DNA of 64,000 nucleotides from Sepiola atlantica (GCA_963556195.1 OY744533.1:48289249-48353248), one strand, 5' to 3'. Counted from the first letter of the stretch, positions 1-11,331 are shown. The notes: generated from the letters alone by a model not told the origin. Program-made: numbers and translations.

Positions 1-2130
1 TATCCCAGAGGAGTTTGTGTTTTTCGTTTTCCAATACTGTTTCTGGTTAATATTTGTATGCGTATTCGAAATTCAAGTGTTTGCACAGTTTCCAGTGTAT
101 TGCTTTCCCCACACAGTCATGTCTGTTCTTGTATACTTTTTGGACAAGTTTGCTACATTCACTTATTATATGATTTACTGTTTCGTCTCTTTGTCCACAA
201 AGTCTGCACTTAATGTTTTCCTTGGTTTTATCTATTTTAGCGTTAATGTAGTTTGTCCTAATCGCATTGTTCTGTGCAGCCATCAGTAAGGATTCCGTAT
301 CTCTGTTCAAGTTTCCTTTTCTTAGTCATGTCCAGCTATTTTCGTTGGTTTCTTCTCTTTGAGTCTTATGAAGCGTCCATGTAGTTGTTTCTCTTCCCAC
401 TTTTTTTGTCTTGTCTGTTTGTGTCCGGTTTCAATGCTTCCTACCATGTTCGTTAGGGCGGTGTCTCTTGATGCGGTGATCAGCCTTTCTCTGTTCTGGT
501 TTATGTATTTCTCCAGCTTTAGTGTCGTCCACACAGTCTTTTATATTAACTAGTCCTCTTCCCCCTTCGTTTCTCTTCATGTAGAGTCTGTCTGTGTCGT
601 CTTTTGGATGTAGTGCGTTGTGCATAGTAATTAATTTTCTAGTCCTCTGGTCAAAGTGCCTGAGTTCTTCTTTAGTCCAGCTTATGAATGGTCCAGAGTA
701 TCTTATTAGTGATACTGCCCAGATATTTATTCCTTTGATTAGGTTTCTGCTATATAATTTTGTTTCTAAGAGCTTTCTTGTTCTCAGATATTATTTCCAA
801 TTTTCTCTTTAATTTCTGTATATTTGATTGTGTCTGCTTCAAAAACTCTCAAATATTTATAGCTGTCTTGTTCGCCTAGCGCCCTCATCTGCTCTTGGTT
901 GGGTAGTTCCATGCCCTCAGTCGTCTCCAGCTTTCCTTTTTTAATCTCTAGCAATGCACACTATTCTATTCCGAATTCCATTTGAATGTCCTGGCTGAAG
1001 ATTATGGTCGCATTTAACAGATTTTCCAGTTCCTTTTTGCTTTTTAAAAATAGGTTCAGGTCGTCCATGCACATGAGATGGTTTATTCTTTGTTCTCTGC
1101 CTGTGAACTTGTATCCGGCATCACATTTCCTGAATATGTAGTTGAGTGGCATCATGGCTATGATAAACAGTAGTGGTGATAGGGAGTTACCTTGGAAAAT
1201 ACTTCTCTGTATTTCGATCTCCGTCAAGTGTTCTCCTCCAGCTGTCAGTTCTAATTTCGATGTCCCCATTGCTTTCTTGATGAGATTAATAATCCTATCA
1301 GGTATCTTATAGATTTTTAAGCATTCAATTATTCATGCTTGAGGGATTCTGTCGTAAGCTTTGTTGTAGTCAATCCATGCCATAGATATTTTCTTTTTCT
1401 TGCTTTTAACTTCATTCAAGATCTTTTAATCTATGTATAACAGATCATGCGTCACTCTTTTCCCTTTCTGGCATCCTTTTTGTTCCTAGGGAAGTAGCCC
1501 ACGACTGTTCAGGGAATGATAAATTTGCTCTCTAAGTTGTGCCGTTAAGATTTTCCACATTGACTGTAGTTGCTTGGGGTCGTTCCCTTCTTGGCGTCTT
1601 TTTGTATGAGCGTAGTTCTACCTTTAGTCACCACTCTGGTACTTCTGTTGTATGGATACATTCTCTCAGTTTTTCTGCTAGCCTTTCATATAAGGTCGTC
1701 AATTTTTTGAACCAGTACGCATGTATTCCACCGTGACCTGTTGCTTTCCAGTTTGCCATTTTCTTTAGCCTTAATATTTTTTCATTAATTTCTGTTTCTG
1801 TTCCTTCTTCAATTTCTAGTAGTTTATTTTTCATGTCTTTCAGCCATTTAGCATTTTTGTTGTGATCGTGACGCTTTTCCCATATCTTGCACCAGAAATG
1901 TTTTGTTTCTGTCGAGTCTGATTGTTCTGTTGTTATTCTTTCTCCGTTTACGTTTACTGGCTTTCATTTTTACAAATGTCCTGTTCTGTTTGTACTTATC
2001 CGATTTGCATCTGTATCGTCTCAATCTTCCTTCTTTTGATGCTATCTTTTGTTTTAGTTATTCATGTTTCTTATTTAGTCTTTCTTTGCGAATCGGATTT
2101 CTGCTCTTCCATCGTTTACTGTTCTCCTTC
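1..2130 (-). pseudogene. LINE with restriction-like endonuclease, RT and C-terminal part, broken
   Basis: Decayed non-LTR retrotransposon read on the minus strand and cut by the window start. From high to low coordinates: an RT N-terminal segment (1834-1628, NWKATGHGGIHAYWFKKL), the RT core (1269-961) with QGNSLSPLLFIIAMMPL and a catalytic box reading CMDD instead of YMDD near 1060-1071, thumb-like text around 905-780, a segment around 625-431 with RLYMKRNEGGRGL, then a CCHC finger (310-47: CRLCGQRDETVNHIISEC). Text below 60 (PETVLEN) enters the endonuclease, whose catalytic part lies outside the window. Stops and frameshifts separate the pieces, so it is dead. The finger-plus-endonuclease order fits LINEs of the R2/NeSL-like structural type; clade not determined. 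Confidence 0.8.
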
Positions 2131-2155
2131 ATCCTGTTTATGGTCTTAGCTTCCT

Positions 2156-2159
<4 letters not shown>

Positions 2160-2223
<64 letters not shown>
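2160..2223. repeat. (TAT)n microsatellite
   Basis: Uninterrupted trinucleotide tract at the 5' side of the LINE remnant. The Tyr-run reading frame over it is an artefact. Confidence 0.97.
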
Positions 2224-2224
<1 letters not shown>

Positions 2225-2352
2225 AGTACTTATAGTAATAATAATATTAGCAGTATTATATTTTAAACCACTATAACACAATTAGCATTTCAATAGCGTT
2301 TTATTCCAAATATGGTACAATTTTTCCAGTGGTTTCCCAAGTCTATACTTGA
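2222..2352 (+). repeat. Dispersed AT-rich repeat, copy 1
   Basis: Shares TTTTAAACCACTATAA, TTAGCATT and CAGTGGTTT-like blocks in the same order with 4738-4888. Same orientation, roughly 75% similar by eye. No coding content; family unknown. Confidence 0.6.
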
Positions 2353-3660
2353 CCAATATTATGGGGTTTTTTTTGTCTTTGGTATCGTCCTCGAAATCGA
2401 AATTTCATATATGTTGCGTTGTATCTCTTTTCTTTGTCCTCAAAATCGAAATGTGTTTTGTTGTCATTTGTTCTTTCCTCTTCGGGGCCGTGTTATCTCT
2501 TGTTACCTCAAATTCGTGTTATATATTTCTTCGTCGCTGCTTCATATCTCGTCATCGTCAGCTTCTTCTCTCATTCCGTGTCATTTCTATGGCCAGGGGC
2601 TGTTGTTCGTATAACTTCTTTGCTTTATAGTTAGAATAATTGAAATAAGACAGATTCTAGGAATGGAGGTTTATTGAAAGAAAAGTATTAAGTAATCACA
2701 ATTACAATTTACACTTCTTTATGTAGGTTAGAGACAATTATTTTAACCGAAGTAACTGTAGATAGACGGCGGGTACACATATAGACTGATAGACTAGTAG
2801 ATAGACAGACAGACAGGCAGCTATCGCCCATGGTTGCGTACGACCCTCACAATTTTGTCGTTGTTAAGACATATTGTTAGCGACCGTTCGCTGCAAACTC
2901 CCAAGCTGGTCTCTCCAAAATATAACCGTTTCTTCTCGCTTTCGTCCCACGCGATGTCACATCCGGGGGCCCCTTTTAGCGTACACTTAGAGATTTGGGA
3001 ACACTTCCATTATCTTTTCCGATAAGTTGTACATAGAAATACACATTTTGTAGATTCTCTGACCTTTCTTTCTAAAGGGAACACACAAATATCACACAGA
3101 CACACATATATTGAGTTTTATATAGAGAGATAGCGATAAACATTGAAGGTAAATAGTGTATATACTACTACCGGAGAAGTATTCATGGCTATTCCTAAGC
3201 AACTCTTCGTTGTAGTAAATTCATCTCTTGTCCGTCGAAGATGTGTACATCAGCTATTTAGTTTTATCTTTATTTGTCAAAATCCATTTATTTTAATGGA
3301 TTGATGCAACTTGACTTAAACTCAAAGCTTTTATCGTGTCCATTTTTACGACCTCGCCAGAAGTTGGGGATGCTATCTTCTTTTCATTGTATATTTTTTT
3401 ATTTTAACTTCAAGATTTCTCTTTTTCCTTTTGTCTGTAGCGACAGCGTTAGACTTTTCTTTGTTTACTTCTTTGCAGAAAATAATGGACAGTCTCATAT
3501 TACGTAATATCCAAAATCCCCAGAGAAGACACTGTGTCCCTTTTCCTTCTTTTGCTTCAAATGTCATTCTCTTCCACTCGTTTGCCATTTGACAGCACCA
3601 ACCTAACTTGTCAATAGTGATTAGGTTTGATCTCCCTTTTTTGTCATTTAACTACCGCTT
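2353..3660. other. No recognised feature
   Basis: Mixed-composition sequence without a protein family, RNA gene or repeat that I recognise. Short reading frames of 60-100 codons are present, but none shows a domain and several overlap on opposite strands. Confidence 0.5.
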
Positions 3661-3664
3661 GCTC

Positions 3665-4025
3665 TCGCAAATCTACAGACCATTTCCTGGGGCTAACACT
3701 TGAATTATATATGTGATACATTATTATCCCAGTGTTCAATCATAATTCTTCTCTACCTTTCAAACGATGAGTTAGTAAAGCAGTGAAGAACACCAATTTT
3801 CCTCTCTCCAATTGACCACTTAATTATGTTATAGTTTATCTTTATTGCGGTCTTTTCTTGGTCTTGCCCGATTCCAAGACAAGAATTCATCTGGTCTGGT
3901 GGAGTATCGAGTTAAATACTGTTACTTTAGGTAACATCACTAGGGTAAAGTGCACCATTCATCGTATGAGCCAGTATATAGTCTTATTGAGGATATCTTA
4001 TTTAGGCTTCAAATCATATGTTAGT
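3665..4025 (+). repeat. Dispersed repeat family C, copy 1, left part
   Basis: Matches 48255-48605 (plus) and 28745-28400 (minus) in order: a TTCCTGGGGCTAACACTT block, the CTCCAATTGACCA block, CAAGAATTCATCTGGTCTGG, and a TATGAGCCAGT block. The family is about 480 bp, noncoding and unrecognised. This copy stops near 4025 and resumes at 4506, with foreign sequence between. Confidence 0.7.
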
Positions 4026-4505
4026 TAAAGATATATTTGGTTAATTGATTCCTACTTTAGTCAAGTAAATTATTAACAGTTGAAAGAACACACTCTTGCC
4101 GGATTATTTTCTTCTTTTTCAGCAACAACAGACTAGCGCTCTTAGTATCAGCAGCAGTACTTTTTCTTTCTTCTCTTCACCAACAACAAAGGCGTTCGCT
4201 CTTAGTATCAGCAACAGCAGTACTTGTTCTTTCTTCCCTTCACCAATAAAAGATAAATCAACAACAGTTCAAAACAAGAGATAAGCTGAACACCGTCCAA
4301 AACAGATCTCTCCTCGAACAAAAATATCTCACTCCTTTTATTCAGCTATTTTCGACTGCCAAAAGCGCCTATTTTACATAATCGCGACCCTCGCCTCGAA
4401 CGCAAACGGTTCTAGGTTCACGCCCGCGTGCGGTCACTGTTTCCTTGCAGCAGGCGCATGCTAGTCGTGGCCGCTTATCACCTGTTTTCCCCGCACCATC
4501 ACCAC
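4026..4505. other. Probable insertion inside repeat family C
   Basis: Sequence absent from the other two family C copies, which run straight across this point. It holds a roughly 68-bp imperfect tandem duplication (4118-4256, both units with CTCTTAGTATCAGCA and CAGTACTT). It also has a GC-richer stretch with a B-box-like GGTTCACGCCC near 4415, so it may be a tRNA-derived SINE, but I see no clear A box. Confidence 0.45.
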
Positions 4506-4640
4506 AGTTATTTTGAATATTTGACTAGGATTTACTTGTAAAGCGAAGTATCTTCGTGTCAGGTTCTCCTGACAAACCCCTGTACAGAGCGACCTGACAC
4601 TCGAGGATGGTGTCTATTAAGCATTCAAACTATCTCCTTT
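4506..4640 (+). repeat. Dispersed repeat family C, copy 1, right part
   Basis: Begins TTATTTTGAATATTTG and holds CCTGACAAACCCCTGTACAG, as in 48613-48725 and the minus-strand copy near 28300-28400. It completes the copy begun at 3665. Confidence 0.65.
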
Positions 4641-4737
4641 GATTTCCTCTATGAGACGCGCGTCTGCAAATTCAAATCCTATGGCGGGTCCCGAAATTGT
4701 TCGTTTAAATTACATGGCATTTACCTATTAGTTCTAT

Positions 4738-4888
4738 ACAAATGTTGTTATAAGTAGTATTAGTAAGAGTAATATTCGCAATATTTCATTTTAAACCACT
4801 ATAATATCATTAGCATTCTAATACTGCTTCATTTCAGATTTGGTGTAATTTTGTCAAGTGGTTTGGAAACCTGTCAGTGACTAACGGA
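4738..4888 (+). repeat. Dispersed AT-rich repeat, copy 2
   Basis: Partner of 2222-2352, sharing TTTTAAACCACTATAA and later blocks. Noncoding. Confidence 0.6.
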
Positions 4889-5199
4889 CAGACTAACCTG
4901 TACACTTTCGGGGCTCTATTGACGCATGGCTCGGTTGTCAAGAGGCCCCTCTTCTGACGCACATATTTATATTCTATACAATCCTTATTTTTCACATTGC
5001 GGTACTTGTTGCTTATATCCAGCTCCGCGGATTAAATACTCGCTTGAGATTTACACTGTCAAAGTTCGAAATTCACTACGCCTACTTATGCACATGGTGG
5101 GATGTTTGAGAGCTGAAATGTTTACCTACACCGATTCTGGAAATGTAAAGTAAAATTAATTAAATTTATGCACAAACATAAAAGAAGTAAATAGATACA

Positions 5200-5560
5200 C
5201 TTATCATCCTCGATAATAACGATTACTGCTAGAAGGTCCTGATCGACCTAGGTAAGATAATATTGATCAGTTTCCCTTTCTAGTGAATTGGACAATCATT
5301 CGATTTTCAGTGAAAAGTAGAATTGCGTTATCTGCGGCGATTTGATGCTGATTCAGACGACCTTCAGGTTAACTTATAATATGGCGTCTGTAAAACGCCG
5401 AGGATTCTAATGCTCCTTTGCCCCGCGTAATATATATCATTTGATAATATATAATACATATATTGATATTTGAAACTATCGATTTGTATAAAATATCGAT
5501 GCTTTAAACTTTTAGTCTTGTTGTGTACGGCTCCGGGCGCTGGCCATCGACGAAGAAAGC
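5200..5560 (+). repeat. Dispersed repeat family D, copy 1
   Basis: Aligns with 23140-23570: ATTCTAATGCTCCTTTG, ATATGGC, GATTTAAAC/GCTTTAAAC, and the GCTGG..TGA.GAAG end are shared in the same order. Diverged and noncoding; family unknown. Confidence 0.6.
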
Positions 5561-5587
5561 AGAATCTTTAAACGTGTATAAATTATT

Positions 5588-5701
5588 AGTACTTATCCAG
5601 ATTAGGACCCAAACTAAAATCGACTTGGCGTTGGTTAGGGTTAGGGTTAGGGTTATGGTTAGGGTTCGAATTAGCTTGGATCCTAATCTGGATAAGTACC
5701 G
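5588..5701. repeat. Hairpin-flanked interstitial TTAGGG-like repeats
   Basis: Arms GTACTTATCCAGATTAGGA (from 5589) and TCCTAATCTGGATAAGTAC (ending near 5699) are exact reverse complements. Inside, AACTAAAATCGAC and GTTCGAATTAGCTT continue as imperfect arms. The centre (about 5633-5667) is a run of GGTTAG/GGGTTA units with one variant (TTATGG). It is a compact palindromic unit rather than a chromosome end. Confidence 0.85.
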
Positions 5702-5774
5702 AATTATTTTGGGGGATGGTTGTTTACTTCTTTCATCTCTGTGTGTAAAAAAATAAACCTTTTGTTAGTCTGTC

Positions 5775-5970
5775 TGTTTGTCTGATAGACGGAACGCGAG
5801 CAATCTAATCCTGTGGATTAAATCAACGGTTCGGTTTGAAATTCTATACAGATTTAAGAGTTCGATATTTAAGATTTCGACAAGATGCACAAGTGCACCT
5901 GAAGAAGGTCAGCCGAAACGTTGTGAGAATAACATCCAAGATGAGAACAGTAATACGAATAAACAAAATG
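5775..5970 (+). repeat. Dispersed repeat family E, copy 1
   Basis: About 190 bp with GGATTAAAT, an AAATTC..TACAGATTT block, CACCTGAAGAAGGTC and GCCGAAACGTTGTGAGAATA. Same family as 6750-6941 (minus), 7034-7214 (plus) and 61760-61890 (minus). The CTGAAGA...GAAAC part resembles a hammerhead core, but no stem I forms in this copy. PLE-associated repeats often carry such text; assignment uncertain. Confidence 0.7.
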
Positions 5971-6021
5971 ATGCAAATTATCAATCCTCATCTAAACTGT
6001 ATACTTATCTGGCATAGCTTA

Positions 6022-6316
6022 AGTAGGTGTTCGTACCAGTCGGGGATACGTCCTCGACAATCACTCCGACAGCGACTTTGTTGATGTCGGCATGAATTTC
6101 AGTCCTAGGAGATCCACCTCCCCAGGCTTTATTTTCTCTCTGAAAAGGGGTTGGTTTATTACTAATCGCCTGAAGCGCACTTACCGGGAAATGTCGATGC
6201 GGCTACTGTTGCATTTTTTTGTAGGCCAAAGTGCACTTATCCTAGTGCGCTGCCCTTTTAATAACGACACTCGGCCTTGTGTCTAACCTGATGGGGAGAA
6301 CGTAAATAAAATAAAT
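6022..6316 (+). mobile_element. U2-type SINE (family A), copy with decayed head
   Basis: The body matches 45464-45778 and the minus-strand 29870-30216: CCACCTCCCCAGGCTTT, GGTTTATTACTAATCGCCTG, CTTACCGGGAAATG, and a tail with GTGTCTAACCTGATGGG then GTAAATAAA. The U2-like head is barely recognisable here (about 6022-6045). Confidence 0.65.
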
Positions 6317-6749
6317 TTAAACCATCGAATTTGCATAGCCAGTTTACAATCGATAAGAATAACACCGAACTTGAACCACCTCCTGATTCACCTGATCTTG
6401 CTTCGTGTGACTTTTTCTTATAACTGAAGGCGGTCATCAAGAGATATATAATGATGAGGGATGTATGGTATCCATTCTCCATTATAATTATAGTAGGCGG
6501 TAATAGAAGGTCTACCTGACTCCAAATATGAATGAATAGACGACAACAGACGACATTGAAGTTTACATAGAATTCCTCGTTATTTTAGGCTGGGCTGAAA
6601 AGGAATCAAAACAGCTAAGCGCCAATCTTTATAAATGGCGCTAGGCAACCTAGTAGATTTACCATATCGTTGGCGATCTGGAGAAACCAACAAAATACGT
6701 CTTGTTCCTGAATTTTTTTAGATGCGAATAGATATGTATTATTTGGATT

Positions 6750-6941
6750 ATTCAGATTATTCTTCTCATCTTGAGTGTTATTTTCACAATGTTTCGGCCG
6801 ATGTAATCTCCGACTTTTATCAGGTGTATCCTGTAGAACTCGGGAATCTTTTTGTCGAATTCGGGAATCTGAACAGAATTTCGAAGGGGATCATTTATTT
6901 AATCCACATGGGTAAGATGCTCGTGTTCCGTCAGCCATGAC
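6750..6941 (-). repeat. Dispersed repeat family E, copy 2 (inverted)
   Basis: Reverse complement of 7034-7214, which lies 92 bp away, so the two form a large imperfect palindrome. On the minus strand it contains CACCTGATAA and CATCGGCCGAAAC. No coding potential. Confidence 0.75.
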
Positions 6942-7033
6942 AGAGCAAAAGTCCTAAGTAATTCGCAATTGTAGAAGAGTGTCTCTTAGAACCTAATTTT
7001 ACTTCGTACTTTATTCGTTTCGCCACCGATACT

Positions 7034-7214
7034 TGACTGACGGAACGAGAGCATGTTTCCCTCGTGGATTAAATAAAGTGTTCCGTTCGAAATTCCGTAC
7101 AGATTTCCGAGTTCGACAGAAAGATTCCCGAGTTCTACAAGATACACCTGAAGAAGGTCAGAGGTTACATCGGCCGAAACGTTGTGAGAATAACACTGAA
7201 GATGAGAACAATCT
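7034..7214 (+). repeat. Dispersed repeat family E, copy 3
   Basis: Contains CTCGTGGATTAAATAA, CACCTGAAGAAGGTCAG, GTTACATCGGCCGAAACG and TTGTGAGAATAACA. Inverted partner of 6750-6941. Confidence 0.75.
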
Positions 7215-7789
7215 TTTGTGGCACCAGTCCCGTTACTTTTCAGACGCATTTCTTCCGCACGCGCGTAGGTCATATATGTTTCTCTTTTGTTTCTTTCTTC
7301 CGTTTGTTGTTGCTACTTCGTGTACTTTTAAAACGACCGAATTAGGTAAAAGTAACTCGATACACGGATGTATCATCCATTGCCCCTCGTCCATCGCGGA
7401 AAGATTGACGAAAGAAAAGTGCAGCACGCCATTACGATATGGATAAATGATCCGATAACAAAAACAAACAAAAATGTTTCAATACTTAAAAAAAAACGGA
7501 TACCATTACGTAGCAGGTACATTTCGAACAAAGAGAACAAGAAACAAAACCATGTTTTGTTGTATTTTAACGTAGAACTTCTCTACCTGTGACCCGTCGA
7601 GTCAGTATTTTTTATTTTATTAAATATTTATGAAATATTATGGAACGTTCAAATATTTATGAAAACATTTTGGAATTTCGAACTATTTATGAAACTCAGT
7701 TATGATGTCATAATAGTGCCTCTCTTCCCTCCTCCCTCTCTCTTTCCTTTTCTTTTACTCTTCCCTCACTCTCTACCCTATATCTGCCG

Positions 7790-7817
7790 CTCTCTCTCTC
7801 TCTCTCTCTCTCTCTCT
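7790..7817. repeat. (CT)n tract
   Basis: Short dinucleotide run at the edge of a pyrimidine-rich stretch (7720-7850). Confidence 0.9.
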
Positions 7818-7885
7818 TCACTCTCTCTTTCCTCGATTTGGGAATTCCAGAAGGTGTTCATAAATATTTGAAAGTGTATGTCAGT

Positions 7886-8165
7886 GATTGCTAACTGATA
7901 ATAGCCGATGGTGTTCCCTGGAGTTTGAGTGACAACAATCCTCCCTAGATTTCCAGTACTTTTCACCTCTTTTCGATCGATAACCATTGCAAATGACTTT
8001 GTGGTATCGAAACAGTCGCTTACCATTGATTTCTCGTTGGTAATGACCATTGGTTTCCTCTGGTATTTGGGTGGCAATAAGCCTCCCTACGGTCCCAGTA
8101 CTCTCTGCACTCTTCCGGTCCCTTGATCCTTCACAACTATTTTGTGATGTATCAGCCGAGGCTGG
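7886..8165. repeat. Tandem pair of about 140-bp units, coding-like on minus strand
   Basis: Two imperfect units (about 7886-8030 and 8031-8165). On the minus strand they translate to alike peptides, DRKSAESTGTVGRLIATQIP and DRKEVKSTGNLGRIVVTQTP, each followed by a T.G.YQ motif. The two readings are in different frames. I do not recognise the peptide; it could be a decayed repeat protein or a noncoding duplication. Confidence 0.45.
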
Positions 8166-8175
8166 TTCCATCACT

Positions 8176-8204
8176 TTTTTATTTATTTATTTATTTATTT
8201 ATTT
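8176..8204. repeat. (ATTT)n microsatellite
   Basis: Tetranucleotide tract immediately 3' of the tandem pair. Confidence 0.95.
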
Positions 8205-8369
8205 GGGGGGACAGTTTATTAAATTTCTTGCAGTTTCTGTTCAGTGGGTTCACGTGGTGGTGTCCTTGGTGTGGTTTTGTTTTATTCCTGTTGTAACATC
8301 AATGTGACTTGTTACCATCGTTGCTTATGCTTCTGCATTCGAGGGTTTTCCTTAAGATTTTAGCTGTTT

Positions 8370-9280
8370 CATCATTGCTGCCCTTGTTATAGTCTCAGTG
8401 ATCCCTTTGATTCAAATTTCTCCACATATTTTTCCAGGTTTGTCGGACTGTTCCTAGTGTTCCTACGATCATTGGTATTATATTGACTTTCTTTATGTTC
8501 AATATCCCTTTCAATTCTCTGGCAAGTTCCGTGTATTTGCTTCGTTTTCCCGTCTCTTTAATCTTCACTTTGGGATCTGCTGGAACGGCAAAATCTACCA
8601 CTTGGCAGAATTTTTCCTTCTTGTCGATTATGACATCCAGTCTCCTTGCTTGTATGAGTTTATGTGTTTACACCTCCATGTCCAGAGGATTTTGTGGGTT
8701 TCGTATTCAAGTATAGTCTCGGTTTATGTTTGTACCATTTGTCCGGGTGTTCGAAATGCAGTCGTTTGCATAGTTCCCAGTGTACTGCTTTCCCCGCGCA
8801 GTCGTGTCTGTTCTTGTATTCTTTTGGGGCTAGTTTGCTGCGTTCACTTATGTGATTTACTGTTTCGTCTCTTGTTCCACACAGTCTGCATTTACTATTT
8901 TCCTGGGTTTTATCTATTTTAGCTGTAATGTAGTTAGTCTTAATCGCATTGTTCTGTGAAGTTCTCAGTAGAGATTCGGTTTCTCTGTTCAAGTGTTAAT
9001 GTCTTAGCCTTGCTACGGAATGTTTGTAGGCGTATTTTCTTGTAATTCTTATGAAACGTCCTTGTAGCTGTTTTTCTTCCCACTTTTCTTTTCTTGTCTT
9101 TTTACTGCTGGTTTCAGTTCTCTTGCTGCGGTGATCACTCAGCCTTACTGCGTTCTGGGTTAAGTACTTCTCCAACTCTTTTTTGTGTCTTCTACACAGT
9201 CTTTTATACTTACCAGTCCTCTTCCACCTTCGCTTCTTTTCACGTAGAGTCTATCCGTATCGTCTTTTTGGATTCTTTAT
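8370..9280 (-). pseudogene. LINE C-terminal region: CCHC finger + endonuclease, broken
   Basis: Second copy of the LINE type seen at 1-2130. Minus strand: 9275-8995 carries decayed text including RLYVKRSEGGRGLVSI; 8992-8660 carries CRLCGTRDETVNHI, KEYKNRHDCAGKAVHWELC and W-Y-K-H; 8601-8395 gives VDFAVPADPKVKIKE and IIPMIVGTLGTV, the end of the restriction-like endonuclease. The finger has lost its last Cys (HISERSKL instead of HIISECSKL). Frameshifts separate the pieces. The 5' side abuts an (ATT)n tract at 9291. Confidence 0.8.
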
Positions 9281-9287
9281 TCTTCTT

Positions 9288-9290
<3 letters not shown>

Positions 9291-9334
<44 letters not shown>
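9291..9334. repeat. (ATT)n microsatellite
   Basis: Trinucleotide tract bounding the LINE remnant. Confidence 0.95.
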
Positions 9335-9335
<1 letters not shown>

Positions 9336-9416
9336 GTTGTCTCAATTTGTTATGAATTTAGTTTGAGTTTTATTTATTGAACATCGCCAATTTCTGTGAC
9401 TTTAGACATCCAAGCT

Positions 9417-9975
9417 TTAACTTAACACTTTCGCTGTTCCTAATAGAATTGGAAAATAAATTGTCTCGTCAATCTGTTTAAGCCATTTATGGTGGCTTTT
9501 CGTTATAGTTCCAAGCGTTCCAATTACAACGAGAATCACCTTTACTTCTTTACATTTCCATAGTCTAACTGATTCCCATTTTAGATCTTGATATTTTTTT
9601 TCGTGTTCTTTCTCCTCCACTCTGGTATCGAAGGGGCAGGCTATATCAATGATTAAGCAAGTTCTCTTGTTTTTGTTTAGAAAGATTAAGTCGAGTATGG
9701 AATGTTCAAGAACCTTATCAGTCTGTATGCGCATGTCCCAAAGATGTTTGACATTGTCGTTCTCCTGTACCACTTCTAGCTTATGCTCATACCACTTCTC
9801 ATTGTGGTCGAATTCATAAAGTTTGCATATATTCCAGTGTAGTACCTGAGCGACTTTGTCGTGTCTCCATTTTTATACTGGTGTTGTACTAGCATTGGAC
9901 ATTCAGATACAATATGCGCTAAGGTTTCTTCCCTTTCATTACACAATTGGCATATCGGTGATTCTGCGGTTTTGC
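9417..9975 (-). pseudogene. LINE C-terminus of a second subfamily, CCHC finger + endonuclease
   Basis: Minus-strand reading with a complete finger (CQLCNEREETLAHIVSECPM near 9950-9890), then KWYEHKLEVVQEND, LWDMRIQTDK, LDLIFLNKNKRTCLIIDIAC and EKKYQDLKWE, the D...D...K order of restriction-like endonucleases of R2/NeSL-like LINEs. It ends VVIGTLGTITK. One frameshift lies between finger and endonuclease (near 9790-9880), while 9773-9417 is open. It is clearly diverged from the copies at 1-2130 and 8370-9280, so at least two subfamilies are present. Confidence 0.8.
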
Positions 9976-10009
9976 AAATGTAATGTTTGATGGACCTAGT
10001 GCGAGTGGC

Positions 10010-10223
<214 letters not shown>

Positions 10224-10729
10224 GTCGTAGTATATAAGGGCATAACTTTTCTGTGTTCTTCTTACATAGAAATAAAAAAGACTTATTAATTTTCCATATA
10301 ATGTGCATATGTGTGTATAGCGTGTAGGGGCACGCATATGTAAATTTGATGACGACACTGAAGAAAGAGAGTCACTCTTTCAATAAATGCTCACAGATAC
10401 ATTAAGAAATATAAAAGCGTGGTTGAATCAACACAAAGTGAGGGAAGAGAAATACATAGATAGCTAAAAGATAAATATGGGTGATCTTTTCAGTTAATTA
10501 TATATTACGGATGATTAGAACAATTAAAATGAAATTTCATTTTGAAAAATAATACAATCCCAGAACTAAGCTATATATTAGCATGCATTGTTGTTATTAA
10601 AGTATATAAGAAGGCAGTCTTCGGGAAGCAAACGTTGATTCACTCACATTTCGTATAATTATAGATTGATTGTTATCCGTATGCCCGAATAATATGTCCT
10701 AGCATTTTCGCCTCACAATAACAAAATAA

Positions 10730-11331
10730 AACACAAGCCGCGCGTGTGTGGCCCCCTCTGTATGTGACTCGATGTGGCGAGTGTAAAACGCAATAAATTT
10801 GGGCAATTTGGGGCATTTTTGACACCCCTCCTTTGACCCCTGGGGGCGCGAACCAGAATGTTTTTTAGGTCAAGGATGCTCATTTGATATCCAGAACAAT
10901 TGCCTCTACATTTTGGCCAAGTTTAAGAAAAATTGGATCGATGGATCAAACGTTATGGGAGAAAAGGGTCATTTTTGCCATTTTGGGGGCTTTTGACCCT
11001 CTGGGGGCGCGAACCAGATTTTTCCAAGGTCAGCGATACTTATTTTCTATTAGGAACAATTGCCTCCACATTTTAGCCAAGTTTCAGAGAAATTGAATGG
11101 ATGGATGAAAAGTTATGGGGCAAAAAATGTCATTTTGGGCCTTTTGATCCCTGGGGAGGCTAACCAGATGTTTTTTCAAAAATTGGAGAATGTGACTTCC
11201 TAACCTGACCAAAGTTATAACTTCATGCAAAATTTCAGAGAAATTCTATGGATGGTTGCGTAGAAAAATCCGGATGGACGGACGGACATGTCTCAAAACA
11301 TAAGCACCCCGATTTTATAAATCGGGGGACC
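10730..11331. repeat. Dispersed element of about 165-bp internal repeats ending in a hairpin
   Basis: Three imperfect units, each with TTTGACCCCTGGGGGCGCGA-like text, CAATTGCCTC.ACATTTTGG, GCCAAGTTT and GATGGAT.AAA.GTTATGGG. The 3' end is CCCCGATTT-TAT-AAATCGGGG (11309-11330), a strong hairpin after GGACGGACGGACATGTC-like text. Noncoding; probably a non-autonomous mobile element, class unknown. Confidence 0.6.

Noticed and set aside
5633..5667. Chromosome end
   Set aside because: Only about five units, enclosed by a hairpin and ordinary sequence on both sides.
5905..5945. Hammerhead ribozyme in repeat family E
   Set aside because: CUGAAGA and GAAAC are present, but stem I does not form and stem III has a mismatch in all copies seen; one copy has CUGAUAA, breaking G8.
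10356..10390. CTGAAGA followed by a 6-bp stem
   Set aside because: The stem is followed by CAATAAA rather than GAAA, so there is no hammerhead core.
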